NCBI GenBank assembly: GCA_964608915.1 | Contig: CAZSQA010000018.1 | Coordinates: forward strand, 1-64,000 | Source: QWQI01 sp964608915 | GTDB lineage: Bacteria > Planctomycetota > Planctomycetia > Isosphaerales > Isosphaeraceae | Length of the DNA: 64,000 nt | Direction of reading: 5' to 3' | Shown here: one piece after another, positions 34,268 to 48,400 of the stretch | Layout of the letters: the number at the start of each line of letters is the position of its first letter | Numbering within the stretch: the first letter of the stretch is position 1 | Position numbers and translations under genes: made by a program | Notes under the pieces: model-generated | What the model was told of the DNA's origin: nothing | Database searches by the model: none | The model's input: the letters and a program-made list of their open reading frames with translations, nothing else

Positions 34268-35469
34268 CGGTTGCGGCCGTTTCTGATACGTCCGATGATT
34301 CCACGCCAGAGGCGGGACCGATAGCAACCAGTTGCTTCGCCTTGTCGTTTCTCGCGCCCTTATGCGAAACGACCATTCGATCATCCTGCGCCGCCTGGTT
34401 CGATTCACCATCGAATGCGAGGGTCAGGAGAATCGTGTCACGAACGGTCTGTGGCCGCAAGATCACGTGCCGGCAGTTGAGTCACGACGGGCGCCGCGAC
34501 CCGCGGAGCAGGGGCAGGCTTCGCGCAGATGACGCATCGGCACACATGTCGGGATATGGCTTGGGCACTTGGCCCGGAAGAAAGCGCGACAGGCCGAGAC
34601 ATGTTCGGCTGTCGTTACGATTTCGGGCCCCTGCCAGATCCGGCCGGACTGGCGCGACTCGCGACTGGAAGCGTTCCGAATGACCGTTTGACAGGGCAGT
34701 TCGATCGTCTCGCTTTCGAAAACGAAATTTTTTTGAGAATTCGTTTGAGGAGCATATTCCGTCTCATTACCTTGGGAATCAGATCCGAACGAACGCAGGT
34801 TAACCGAACCGATCTGATTCTCTCATGATTTGAGTATGGGGAAATCAGGCCGTGCCTCTTGCCGATCTCGTTTCCGATCTTGGGTCAATTTCCGAAAGAA
34901 ATCCAAATTCGACCGATGCGGCAGACGCTGCACGGTGACTCCGAGCTCAGCCCGGAATCGGGATCTCGCCTCAAGCTTTCTGTTTCGAAACGGAACGGAC
35001 GATGCCGAACATGTCGGATCAACCGAAACTGTTCGTTGAAGATGATGGTCGAGGTCCGGACCGGCTCGTCGTCAATGTTTCGTATCGTTCGAAGGCAGGT
35101 TTCGAATGTCGGGCCCTGGACACTGTCGCATCGCGAAAGTCGGACACGCCGATCGCCGTGAACCTCGACGTGATTCGTGAGTCCGAACGCGCGATGTCAG
35201 GGCCTGTGCGATGTGGTCAGGACCGTGTTCATCACAAGTGTCTCAGTTCACGAACGATCATGCGGGAGCCAGCATCACCGCTCTGTCGAAAAACCCGGTA
35301 AGGAGATTTCAACCAGGCAGACCGTGATTCTGTGCGAAATCGGTCGTCAAGTTTCATTGCCGCGTACGCTCGCCGGGATTTCCGGCGGGTCGCTCAAGGC
35401 GGATCGTACCCTGTTCATGTTCCCGGCCAAAACGAAGTTCTGTCATTTGCGAATAAGGAGTCGAAATCG
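34268..35469. other. 1.2-kb spacer with no convincing gene
   Basis: The stretch separates the minus-strand block from the giant operon and should hold that operon's promoter. A frame at 35011-35301 starting MSDQPKLFVEDDGRGPDRLV looks weakly gene-like for about 50 codons and then loses character. It has no ribosome site, so I do not call it. AAGGAG at 35299-35304 has no plausible start after it. No repeat or hairpin stood out. Confidence 0.55.
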
Positions 35470-36381
35470 ATGCCGATTCAAGGTCCGGTGGACGGTCTGG
35501 TTCAGCAGCTTCTCGACAAGCTGGAAAGCCTGTCCCGGCGATTGAACAAGACCGTCGTGATCACATCGGGGAAACGCTCCGGCGATGTGAATGCCAGTGC
35601 TCATAACTCGGGCATCGCGGCTGATTTTTACGTCGCCGGGATGAACTCGATCGCGCTTGCCGACGAAATCGTCGACGAAGGATTCACGGGGGTAGGCGAA
35701 TACTACAAAGCCGACTCGACCGAGGAGCGATTCGCCCACGCGGACATTCGAGGTTTGCCAGGCTCCGAGCGTTCGGGGGCCTACGGTCCAGGCGGAGCGA
35801 AAAGTGCTCCGCTGTGCTGGTACCGCATCGGCGAAGCGTACACATACGGAACGCGAAAATCTGGCCGACGTTGTCCACGGCGAAATGCTCAGGGTATGGC
35901 TGACGTCATTTCCGGCGTCGATCTCGACAGTTGCGATGCGGAAGGGCTGCAGCTTCTGGCCGGGGTAGGGACATGCATCAACAAGACCGGCGAAATTCTA
36001 TTGGTCTATGGACCGAATTCGAGCGGCACGCCGCAGAATCGGGATAACGCACTCTATCAATTGCCTTCGAACCGCAAAACCCCGCCCGGTTGGGATTGCG
36101 ACGGAATCTACGTGCCGAACGACCGCATCGCTAACCAGCAAGCGTTCCCTGACAAGCCGGGGCCTGTGGCGGTTAAGTATGGACTTGGCCCGCTCGATAC
36201 GACCTTCGAAATTACCTTGTCGGGATCCAAATACGTATTACCGGCCAATCAGGGCGTATTCACGCCCGCGGAGGTGTGCACCCCATCCGACTGGCCCAGA
36301 TGCGTAAACTGGAATATTCCCAATATTTCGCATGCCCAGGTCAACACATTTCCGGTAGTTCCGGGGCATGTACCTGCATGA
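35470..36381 (+). CDS. YcbK/M15-like peptidase, head of the giant-gene operon
   Basis: A 303-residue protein from ATG 35470, with AAGGAG about nine bases upstream. The N-terminal 95 residues look like a Peptidase_M15_3/YcbK (DUF882) zinc fold: LNKTVVITSGKRSGDVNASA, then S43-A-H45-N-S-G-I-A-A-D52, GFTGVGEYY, and H90-A-D-I-R. H45, D52 and H90 would be the zinc ligands. Such domains cleave peptidoglycan cross-bridges and occur in cell-wall enzymes and phage tails. Residues ~110-303 contain several Cys and are not recognised. There is no signal peptide. It lies 98 bases before the first giant gene, in the same direction. Confidence 0.72.
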   Translation: MPIQGPVDGLVQQLLDKLESLSRRLNKTVVITSGKRSGDVNASAHNSGIAADFYVAGMNSIALADEIVDEGFTGVGEYYKADSTEERFAHADIRGLPGSERSGAYGPGGAKSAPLCWYRIGEAYTYGTRKSGRRCPRRNAQGMADVISGVDLDSCDAEGLQLLAGVGTCINKTGEILLVYGPNSSGTPQNRDNALYQLPSNRKTPPGWDCDGIYVPNDRIANQQAFPDKPGPVAVKYGLGPLDTTFEITLSGSKYVLPANQGVFTPAEVCTPSDWPRCVNWNIPNISHAQVNTFPVVPGHVPA

Positions 36382-36479
36382 TCACTTGGCTTGGGGCCTC
36401 GAATTTCGCTGTGCCCCGGCCTTGGATAAGTGAAGCGATCGGATCCGAAATTTAAGACGACCGAAAGGCGAACGAACGC

Positions 36480-39400
36480 ATGGCCAGCATCTACCTTTCG
36501 CACCAGGCAAACCAATTGCCGTCAGATCCGGCTGAGGAAGGTCGAATCTATCCGCTTCTGAGGAAGGTAGATGACACCCATCTTAGCTGGGCGTTCGCGG
36601 TCCCCAGACCGAGCGATACGGGTCAGGTGAAAGAGCGACGCAAGAATCGACTGGTTCGCGCATTGCTCCACGCTATGGGCTTCAAGCTCGACACTTCGCC
36701 GAACCCGGATCACTCAGGCTTTGATTTTCTGTTTCTCGAAGGTGAGTCTCTTATCGGTGCATACCAGACTTCTATTTTCGATGAGGACACGCTTCCGAAT
36801 CTGTCGGGGACACCGGCGAAATTGCTAGTCCTTGATCCAGACGGCGGCACGCTGAAACTCAAACCCGATGAGGTGACCATAAGAATAATCAAAGAGACCG
36901 CGACTTTCGGCGTCGATCGATTTCGGTTCGAGTCAGGTGACGAGTGGCGATTCGAATTGCAAGGAGAGGGAGCCGAGACGAATCCGTCCATCACCGTACG
37001 TGTGACGCCCGATGAACTCACAAAATCGCAGATCCCCAGCGGAACTCTTCCTGTCCTGAGCTTCGAACAATCGGGTTTGAATGGTGCTTTGAAATGCAAC
37101 AGGGTCGATGTGATCGCCAGCAACCAGATGCCTGGTAGCGCGACGACGATAGCTTTGGACATTCGCCACGACCGGCTGACCCTGGATGTTGCGACTCTGG
37201 TCTGCATAGATCCGGATACGACCCCCAAGCTGGCTATCGAAGTTTTCCCGGCGATCAGTTTTCAGCCCGATGCCGATCTTCCTGTGACGGTGAGTTTGTC
37301 GAACGATAGTGTCTGTTTGAGGTTGCAACCGCGCGTGGATGCCGGCGACAATTTGCCGCCGCGTTTGACGGTGAACCGCTTCAAGCCCTGCGTCCGGGTG
37401 ACCATTCGAGGGCCCGTGATTCATGCCGAAGCGTCCTCCAGCGGAGCGTTGGAAGCGCTGCGGCTTTTGGAACCGGCCGAGCGGAAATTCGAATCGACCG
37501 TCGAGCAGATCAACGATTTTCTGGTGTATTCGTTCGAAGTTTGCCTGCCGACGGATCGGATCCCGCAAATCGACCTGCCGCACCTGCTGAGCGTGGAAGC
37601 GATCGGCGTCGATCTCCCGAACTGGCCGGTTTCATTTCCCGATCCAGGCGTTTTCGTACCCGAGTACTTACTTCGGCTCGCGATGCCGAGTCTGGGATTA
37701 CGCGTTCCTGACTATCAGGTGAATCCGCTGGAGATCGATTTGAGACCGTGCGGACTACCGTTCGCCGACTTTCTGGCGACCTTCGGGTTACCTGATATCT
37801 CCGCCCCCAACTGGCCGCGATGGAAGGATTTTCTTCGATTCCGAAAAGTGACCGGAGTCCTGCTGCCGGGTGTCGACATCACCGGAATGTCGCTCGATGG
37901 GCTGACGCTCAAAGTCACATTCGCCTCGATTCCGGTCGATGCGAAACTCGAACTCCACTTGCCGGACAAGATCAGCTGGAGCCAGTTCGATATACAATTC
38001 CCGGAGGTGGGTATCCCCTCGCTCACGGAATTCGAACTCGGGCTGGAGGAGCCTGATCCTGACTTCCATTTCGAAGTGACCCTGCCGGTTACCGATTTCG
38101 CTCCGAATTTGCCCGAGCTTTGGAGAATCCAGCTCAAGAAGCCCTCCGGCCCCAAGCTGTCGCTCAAGATCACCGAAGTGAAAATCACTGGTTCGCTCGT
38201 TCAATTCAAGGTAGAGAATCTACCGGAAATCGATCTGAACGCGGATAAGCTGCTGGTGAACTGGCGGTTCCGATTTACTGTCCCAAATCCCTCAAAGCCT
38301 GATGTTGTCCTTAACGTTCCCTTGCCGCAAGTTCGACTTCCGAAAATCGATGACGTTTTCGATGTCCGTCTGCTCAAGTTGCGGGCGTTCAAGGCCGGGA
38401 TCGAATTCGGCTCGTTCGGAGTTCTCGCGATCGCCGCGGATCTCAAGACTGTGACGCTGGATATCCCTCCCGTCAATGGCAGGTTTCCGATTGTACAGCT
38501 GTTCAAGAGATTCGAAGGGGAGATCGACTTCGAAATCTCTCTGGACGTCTCCCTGTCTCTTTCGAAGTGTTTTCTGAGTGGTCTGCTCGGCGATCTTGCG
38601 TCGGTCAATTTTCGGGTTTCCGTTCCCTCATTGGCCAGGTTGCCGGATTTCGAGATTCCGAACCTCAATGACATTCCGTTGAATTTCGATTTCTCCGCCT
38701 TGTCTCTTCATTATTCGGTTCCGAAATTACTTGTCAGTTTCGGCAGTCTCTCGACGCCGATCATTCCCTTGGAACTCATCGTCCGTGTGCCGCATCCGAC
38801 GAGACTCGAGACGGAATGGGACGAAATCAAGCTGGTTCTGGGCATGAAATTCGATGTCGGCAAGCTCCGGCTGGCTGACAATCGCATCTATTTCTTTCTG
38901 CCCCAACGTCGCAGCAGCGATCCGTTGTTGAACTTCGCACCTCGCCAGGTGATGGACTTCGACATTTTCACCCTGACGTTTCCCAACCGTCCCGAGCCGC
39001 TCGGGTTCCCGACGGCCGATAACCATGACGGATACCTCGACCTGACCTCCCGCGAGTTCGTCATCGACCTGAGATATCCTGAGGCCGAAAACCCGACACC
39101 GCCGCCTCGAATTCATGCCTTCTTTCCTGGAGGAATGAATCCGGAAGCGGCCCGCCTTGGCCGTGAAGGTGTCGAGAACCTCAAGAATGGGAAAGAGGAG
39201 GACAAAGATAAATACAGCCGGCTTCGCAAGGAATACACGAAACGCTTCGATCTCGAGCTCGACGAGGTGGACCCGAAACTCTGGCCGAACACGGGGCCGG
39301 ATCGCCTGATGTTCCGTTTCAATTCCGACGGGCTCACGTTCGCGGCCAATCTCGGAAAAACCGATGTCGAGATCGACTCGTCCGGCTTCATGGACGACGG

Positions 39401-42400
39401 CTCGTCCGATTCGCAGTCGAACGGTCTGATCAAGCCGTTCAAATGCCAGCCTCAGGACAAGCAGCGCGAGTTGCGCAGCCGCATCGTCATCATCGACAAC
39501 GAATTGAAAGAAGCGGGTGTCTACGCCAAGTCCGAAGTTCCTGGCGTGGACAAGCTGATGGCCGAGATATCTGTCGTGTTGCGGCAACGGCAGAAGGGCA
39601 TGCTGCCTGAGGTCGTGGCTTCGATGGAGTTGGAGCGGGCGGACGACGCGCCCCTCGCCGAGTTCTCCATCAAGCTCCTGGAAATGTCGTTGGATCGTCT
39701 CGCCCTGGGGCTGATCTGGCGGATGGAGGAAAAGGAATGGGACTATTCGATCGTCGCGGACGGGACGATCGCCTTCACGGGAGCCGCCTCGCTCGTTCCC
39801 GACCTGGAGGGGCTGCGCGCGCCTTCGATGCAGGTCGTGGGGCTCGACCTGAGGCGAATGAATCTGCGCCAGCTTCGGATCCCGATCGATCTCGTCAAAC
39901 CGGTGAAGTTCGACATTCTCGACGGCATGTTCGGCGTCGAACTCGGCGACATGGAAATCGGGTGGGAATTCGAAGGCGGGATTCCGAAGCCGCGTCTGCT
40001 GGCTTGCGAGATGGCGAAGCTCACGTACAAGAACCCCGGTGCCCTGGAGGTTTCGGTCACCGTGGGCGGATTTCAGATCGAATTCGACGAAGATCTGAAG
40101 GCTCACGTCAAGCTTCCGTCATCGCTGGGAATTGAGGTGGCCCTGGGCAGCTCCGCGAAGTTCGCCGGCCGGGTCGGATGGGTGGAGACGGATGTCGAAC
40201 GTTACCTGTTCGCGTCCGGCAAGCTGATGCTGGAAGGCCTGCCGGAAATTCGCGGGCTTTTGAAATTCGGCACTGGTCTGAAGAACAGCGGCCGCCGTGA
40301 GATCAACCTGGTTCTCTATGGCGAGATGGATCTCGACGAGCAGCTCTTCTCCGGGGCGGTCGTCAAATCCCTGGGGCTGGGCGTCGGCCTGAACAACCGC
40401 CTGTCGGCGATTCCGGCATCGCCCTCCGCGGATGCCATTCTTCGCCGGATCGATCAGGTGAATCCAGGCGAACTCGAAGGCTGGCAGTTCGTCCGCGAAG
40501 GCGGCTTCTACCTGTCGGTGGTCGGCTCGGTGACCCTGGCTTCGAACCTGGGCGAGCCGGATGTGCTGAACGCGTACGTCGCCGCGCTCGTCGTCAGCAT
40601 CGACACCAATTTCGACCTGGTGGCGGCCGGCAAGCTCTGGCTGTCGTGTACCGTCAAGGGTCAAAAGGATAACCCGAACAACCCGGCCTTCGTCGGTGCG
40701 ATGGTGCTCAGCCCGCGTCAGCGGAAGCTCGAGGTGGTTCTGGAATCCCGCAAGAATGCCTATGTCGAACAGAACGACCTGATCAAGAAGCTGCTCGACA
40801 AGGGCTTTGTCCGTTTCGCCTTTCGAATGACGCCACAGCTCGTCGACTTCCACCTTGCCGAAGTATCCTATCGCGACCAGATGTTCGGCGTACAGATGGA
40901 GTTCGCGGGCGAATTCCGGTTCGCCATCTTCAAGCGTGCCGTGCTGCTGAGGAACGATCTTTCGGCCACCGGATTCGTTGCGCGGTCGCTCAATGGTGGA
41001 TGCGGCGGATTCGACCTGAATGGCCAAGCGTATTTGCGGCTCGGCTATGGCGGCCTGCTGAGCGATCGCGGTGCGATGGCTTATGCGTTCATCGAAGCGG
41101 GGATCCGCTTTCGTGTTTCCGCCTGGATCGAGATCGGATTCAGCATTTCGATTCGCATTTGCGGAAAACGCTTCACCAAGAGCTGGTCAATCGTATTCCG
41201 CACGCGGGTGCCGGAGCTGGAGCTGACGTTCCGCGGTCACATCGCCATCGCGGATCATGGCGGATTCTGCGGATTCGATCTCCAGGTCAGCATCAACGTG
41301 CCGATCTGCGGTTACCGGTTGAATGTCACGGCCGGCTGGGCCGTGAATGCTGATCTGTATCAGGAAGTGCGCGGGCAGGTGGCCGCTTTCGAAGCGGAAC
41401 TGGAGGCGGCCGTCAAGGCTCTCGACCAAAGCGGAACGGTCTCTGCGGTCGCGCCGGCGGCGCTAGCCATGATGGCGCCGATGGCCGCGCTCGCGGCGAT
41501 CGAAGAAGAATCGCCGGCACCGCCGCCGGCCGAGTCCTGGCTGATGTATTCCCGGCAGCTGGAGGACGAAAAGTCGGTTGCCCTTTTGATGCCGGCACCG
41601 AACGCGCGCTGGCTGACACCGAAGATGGCGACGATTAAGGAAATTACGGTGTCGGGCAATCAGGCGACGTTCGTCATCGGCGGGTCGATCAGCGGGTTGC
41701 CGCAGGGGGAGACGAAGGTCCGGCTGGTTGGGCTGCGGGCGGCAAAGACTGAATTCGCAATAACCGTAGCGAAATTGAACCGTTCGTGGAAAGCCCGCAT
41801 CGATCACGACACGGTCACGTTGTTCGATTCCGACGTCGATCCCGGCAATTACCACCTTCTCGCGGGCGTCTGGTACGTCGAAGAAACGGATCCGGCCCTT
41901 TCCCTTTCGTCGCAAGATCAGGATACGGTTCCCTATTTCAATGAAGTGGAACGGTTAGCTGTCCGCACGTCTAAGGAATGGCTCAATATCGTTGAGTTCG
42001 ACGGATCGAAGGTCAAAACCGATAATCCTCATAATATCACCGGGGAAGCACGCGTTCTTCTGAGGAACGGCAGTGTCGTTCAGGACCCTGGGAAATCAAG
42101 ATCTTTCGATTCGACGGATCTCTCGAATCTGACGGTCACAGCGAAGCGTATCGACGACAACCATATCGAACTCGAACTTCTCGATCTGGGCGACATCACC
42201 CCCGCCGTTGGCTGGCAACTGGCCTCCGCCATCGAAATCGCCCCGCCGTGGTCCGCTCGCAATCGGATCGCGGCCTTAAGAGAAAACGCATGGAACATCG
42301 AACAATACGGCGAACACACCGGCGCCGCGGCGGCATGGGCGGAGACCGCTGCCCGGGCGGGAGATGCCGAACCCGTTTCCGCCAATCACGGCTATGCGGT

Positions 42401-45400
42401 CGTCTTCGACGAACGGTATGCCACCGCGGATCCCCGCTTCCTGGCGGACAATTCGCCCGTCGAACCAGGCGTGACGTCGACACGCTTCCGCCCGATCGAC
42501 GACGTCGAAGCCGTGGGCGTGGACGCCGTCCTGGAAGCCGCCCGCCGTTACGAACAGGCGAGCTTCAACGTGGCACGGCAGCAACTTCACGAAGCGTTCG
42601 ACCTGGATAAGGATGATGCCATTCTGCAGGCCCGCGCCCAGGCGACGCAATTGCTCGTACACCGACTCAGCGACCCAGGCGGATTGAAACCCGGCGATCG
42701 TCTGGAAGCCCCGCTCGTGGATCATGAGCCCGGCAAGGTGGCGTATGGCTGGTTGTGCAAGACCGCGACCGACCTGCTCAAGAGGGTCGATCCGGCACAA
42801 CCGGAGGTTCTGTACATCCGCAGGGCGGGTGGCGTTGCGCAACCCGTCGCATTGGCGTTTCCGAAAACGAGTGGCACGAATGCAGTCGTTCCGGAGCTAT
42901 TGCCGATTCGTCAGGATTTCGTGATCGACGAATCCTCCGAGGTTCGCGAACGCGGGCGAGTGATCGTCCGGTTGCCGATTCGATATCCCGAAGAGGTCTT
43001 GCGCAACCGGCCCGAGGATATCGGTCGCCTGCAAGTCTATCGCCGTATCGGCGACGGCCCGGTAGAACTGGTGTTCGACCAGTTGAGGCCAGACATCAGC
43101 CGGCTCGACAAAAAGCAGGTCTTCAGCATCTCGCGGCAACGGTTCGTGGATGATCCGGCTGAAACGCAAATAAAACTTCGTGAGGATTTCAAGTTATCGG
43201 CCACCTTTGACCAGACGAAGACATCGATCACGTTCGATGAACGTCAGTCACGGTTGCTCTTGCCCGACCCGAAATCCTCAGCCGACAATCTTTCGAATTT
43301 CAGTTGCAGAATCGATGACAACGAACGCAGGGTCAAAAACGCGAAGCTGAACGGCGACGGAACCTTGACGCTGGAATTCGAGCCCAAGATCGAGAAGGAA
43401 AGCGGAGAGATCACGCTGGAATTGATCGCCGACGGCTTGATCGTACCGCGGCCGGTTTTGATTTCCGACGAGTTCGCGGTGAACGATCGGCAGTTCGACC
43501 TGGCGCAGTTACGCTCGGCGATCGGGTCCGGCCGGGCTCCGCAGGTCAGTTACAGCCTGAAGGTGCTGGCCGAAGACGATCCCGGCGGCCCGATATCGGA
43601 CGAAACGAAACCGTGGCCGACACCCGTTCCGTTGTTCGTTCCGAAGCGCAGGGATCCTCTTCCCAACCTGGCGCTGGCGATACCGGTCAGCAGTCTGCTG
43701 GAATCGTCCGATCAGGGGATCGCGATCCAGCTGATCGACCTGAGCGAAGAGACGCCGAAGCTGGCCGAACGGAACGGCAGACTGATTTCCGCCGACGATT
43801 TCGAATTCTGGCTGGACGGTGACATCTTGCGCCAGACCGGCTTCTACGCCGGCGAAGCCGCTGACCCGAACCCGCCGCGTGAAGGCGATGGCTCGCGTGT
43901 CACGCTGGCGGCGGTCAACGCGAAGGACGGGTCCGAGTCGACCGCCGGCAAGATTCCGATCGGAATCGGTCAGGTTCCCGGCACGTCATATTTCAAGCTT
44001 AAGGACACCAGGGATTCGCTGGACCCCAAGGATCAGGCGGACTTGAAGCTTCTCCCTGGTACGGCGTTTCGAGCGTTTTTCCGAGCGAAGGGCGAAACGG
44101 CGGTACGCTCGCTGCGTCGCCTGCCCATTTTCCTGATTCGTGAATTTCCCCGAAACTGGGACTCTTCGGTTCGCTACCGCGTCATCGATACGGCCGAGAT
44201 CATCCCGAGTACCGACCTGGAAGAGGTGAAAAACGGCGTTGCCACACCGATCCTGACGGATTTCTCCGCTGACGACCGTTACGAGGCGGGGCGTTCGGCG
44301 ATCCGTACCGTTTGGCCGTCGCTGTCGCTCCTCGACGGTGGCGTCGAATTGCAATTCCGGGATTTCGACGACTCATCCATGCGATCGCGGACATTGGTGG
44401 AAGTGCTCGAAGCCGACGAATTCGCGCAATCGCAGACCGACTTCCGCGACGATACCTTCTGGACGCCACGCCCGCCTGACCGCGTGGAACGCTACGTGAG
44501 CCGGGCGGTGGCGAAGGCCGATATTCCAGATTCCGGCAAACTCAAGGCCGTTTACCGTTGGAACCGGATGGGCAATAAAATCGACGTCGTTCGACGACTT
44601 GAGAAGGCAAGCCACGATCTGAAGCCCGCCAACGACTGGAAATCGAATGCCGAAGCAGTAAGCAAAATACAGACCGCTTTGCTCTCGTTCGAAAAGTCGC
44701 CCCTGAATTTGAATCGTCTTGCGACCCGGCAACTGATCGAACTGTTGCGGCTGAATTTGCGCGCTGTCGTGGTCGGCAACAAGTTCGAAGGGACTCAGTC
44801 AGTTCAGCTTCGAAACGAAAGAAGCGCGCATCAGTCGTTGCTCGAATTGTTGACGCGCATCGAACAATCCCGGGCCGAGACTGTCAGCGATACCGATCCC
44901 AACGATGTCGCATTCCTCGACCGTGACACGGCACGCAAGCTGGCCGGCATCGCCCGGCGGCGAATCGCGATCGCCAACGAAGCGCTGGCATTGCAGAACA
45001 TCGGCGAGGTTCCAAAGACGGCCTCGATGCGTGATCAGGATCACTCCGGCGAGAAATGGGCTCGAAAGACCGAATGGTCAGAAATCTATGGCGATGCGAT
45101 TTCGCTCGCCGCACAAAAACCGTTGCCGATGACTTCGGAACTGGTCAATCGGTTTTCCGAATCGAATGACGCGGTTACGAATTGTCTCGAACTCATCGAT
45201 CAATTGAAATCGAACATCGAGCGACTGGATCTGGAAAAGCTCGTTCCTCGCGCGGCCGGACTCAGCGAGCTGCTCGACAAACTCGACGAGAAAATTCGCG
45301 ACTCCGAAACCGACACGCCGGCCGGTCTGCTGAAGCGGCCGCACCATGAATTGACCACCACGCGAAGGGAAGACGGCGAGATCGTCGCCCGAGAGGTCCC

Positions 45401-48400
45401 GCTCCGCGGGCTATTACCTGCCCGTGCGCGTCAGGCCAAACTCGGCGAAATCCCGCCGCTTCCGGACGAACGCCTGGAACGGCTCGGCATCCGTGCCGGC
45501 CATGTGGCGACTTTGGACAGTAAAGGAACCGTGGCCATTTGGACCACGCGAGGAAACTCCGTGCGTACCGAGCCCATGGAGCGTGTGCAGTATTTCGAAA
45601 CCCACGCGACGCAACCTGCTCTAGCGTTTGCCCTCGGCGAGGTCGCGGAGGGGCCAAGGCTTCTGATCGCTGCAAAGTTCGGAAGTCAAAATAACGAGGT
45701 CCAGCTCTGGGACGCTGGCGAAGCCAGACAGCTAAGGAAATACGGGTCCGCTCTTGGCACGACTTTCGCTGCGACGCCACGTGGCCTAGAAGTGGCATTG
45801 GTCCGAGAGACATTTAAGTTGACTGCGATCGGCATCGAGGAACTCAATCGATCCAATGTGCCCGCTGCGGTTACAGAGAAACTAGAACCACTGAAAGGGA
45901 AAGAGTTTGCGAATGAGGAAGAGTTTATGGATGCCGTAAGAAAAGAGCTTACTCAGGGAGAATTTGACACCCATAAACCGACGATCGCCAACCATGTACG
46001 AAGATATCAAGTCGAGCTTCACACAACGGAGCCGACCGAGGCCATCGATCCTGAGAAGCCATTACCGACGCCTCGTGAGAAATTGGTGTTCGGAGACGGC
46101 GAAAAAACGCAGCCGCTTGATGGTCCTGTCGCCTATCACGACGAAATCCAGGTCATCGCGGCGGCTCGCGGGAATGAAATCCTCTTTTGGCGCGACATGG
46201 GCCGGCAGGAGAACAGGACGCCGTTCCTCAGGTTCGAACTGGGTTTGAGTACGGCCGCCACGCACATCCAGCCGGTAACGCTTCCCTGCGGTGCTGGTTT
46301 CGTGGTTGCGAGCACGGATCCGGGAAAAGGCTTGTTCTTCGTCGATCCGCTCTCACGTCGGCACGATCCGGACAGGCTGCCGCACAAGCAGCCGCAACCG
46401 GTCGTGATCGACGATGGTGCGATCGCCGTTACGCAACTCGCCGTCGATCGCCGCGACGCGAAGGCTACCGTCGTGATCGACGGAACGGCCCAAACCCATG
46501 ATCTGCTCCAAGTCGAAGCCCCCGTCAAACATACGGATGCCAGCCTCATCGCCGTTCTGCATGGTCGGGAGAACGGCCAGGATCAGTCATACCTGGTTCT
46601 TCCGAAGGGGGGAAGCGTTCGAGTCGTGCCGCACGGTGATGACAGACCTCTGCAGACCTTGCCTGCGCCTGCAGGATTCGGTGCCGCAGACGCTGGTGAG
46701 ATCGTCGCCATCGTCTGCGCGCTTCAAACCGGCCGCATGGCCACGGCGGCCGGCGATCCGCTGAGTCTGTTCCACCTCTGGGAACGGATGGGCTTCGCCC
46801 TCGACATCGCGGCTCAGGACAAGACGACCCGGCTGTTTCCGATCGAAAAATTGAGGAAGAACGTCGGCGAGGTCGTGTCGGAGATGGGTCCTCAAATCGT
46901 AATAAACGATCAACCCCATTATGTATATCTGGTCGAAGGCAAGGAACCGGACGCCGAGTTCCGCGACGACCGGGTCGGATTCTGCCATGTCAACGTCGCT
47001 GTCGTGCCGGAGGCGTTCCTGGCCGCATGTCTTGAAGGCAATGAGGCGGCCCTGGAGGCGTGGTTATCGAATCGATCGATCAAGTTGGCAGATGCGGCGG
47101 AAGAGAAGCGAGTCGAATTGATGTACCTTGCCCACATGACCCGATTGGTCGGCGTTCCGCACCCGAGTCGATTTGGTGCGAAAACCGGGCCTTCCGATTC
47201 CCCCGGCTTGCCACGCGGCTCAGAGTTGCGTCTTCAACCACGTTCCGATCGGTTCGTGCGGGTGCCGGCATCCGCGGGTTTCTCGCACTGGAGCTGGACT
47301 CTGCCTGACCGGAAGGGCCACCGCATGCTCGTCGCGGCTCGGCGGGTGTCGCGTTACGAACCGCTGCTGCGCTGGTGGCTGAACTTCCACACGCGATTCA
47401 ATCTGGCGGAGGAAGTGGCGCTGAGGAAATTGGGAACCGACCAGAACGAACACACGGTCACCGCAGTCTCGCAAGACACACTCACACTCAATGCCAGGTT
47501 GGAGCCAGCGTCCAATTGGCAGCCGCTTCGAGTCGAAATCACTTCAGGTACCGGGGTCGGCCAAATACGGGAAGTGATGGAAATCGCTTCGGACTCGGCG
47601 ACGACGACCGTGACAATCGACCCCGGTGATCCCTGGCTTGTCTCTCCTGTCGCTAATTCCACCAAATGCCGCATCATGGATGCCGCTCCCGGCTGGCGGC
47701 TCGTCGTCATCGAACCGATTCACGACCCGGCTCGGGGCGAAGGCGCCAGGCCGCTCATGGTCTACCAGTACCCGCATTCGCGCAAGCCGAGGTTCAGCTA
47801 TCAGATTCCGCTCGACGGCATGCGGGCCACGTACAACCAGATCTCGCGTGTCCGCACGGGATATCACGGCGTGGAAGCCGCCTTCCGGTACTTCCTGCCT
47901 GACCGCATCGATGATCCCGAAGCCGCGACGCTGGAGGAACTCCTGGGCGAAATCGCCGCGTCGACCGACACCCCCGCGCTGCCGCCCCGAACGGTCACGA
48001 ACGTGGCGGGCGGCGCGGAGCCGGACGTCCGGCTGTTCCGCCACGAGCGGATGGTGAGCCTGCCGGGGCTGCCGTTTTTCTATCGCTATCGCCTGGACAT
48101 CCGGTCGGCCTACCAGGCACGTGCGCTGGAGTGGGACCGTTCGACCGCGGCGGACCGACTGCCGGACGACGAGAACGCCTCACCTTCCGCCCAGCGCTTG
48201 CCCGCGAGCCTGGGGCTGAACGAAATGACGCTGAGCCCGATGGTTCTGACAGGCAAACTTCCGGCGAACCAGCCGACCGACAAGTCGAAAGTCCGGCTCT
48301 TCGCCGATGGCGAGTTCGCGGGCGATCTGAAGTTACGCGTACGTGCGACAAGTTCGGACGAATGGATCGAGCGCAAGGTCACGCTTTGGCAAGCCGGCGT

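Noticed and set aside
34380..34410. tRNA T-arm-like GGTTCGATTCACC
   Set aside because: No matching acceptor, D or anticodon stems were found around it.
35011..35301. Small gene before the giant operon
   Set aside because: The first ~50 codons look plausible, but there is no ribosome site and the second half has no gene character; reported only within the spacer entry.
38727..40106. 459-codon minus-strand frame inside giant gene 1
   Set aside because: Rich in Arg/Gly/His with no domain; it arises from the codon bias of the giant gene on the other strand.
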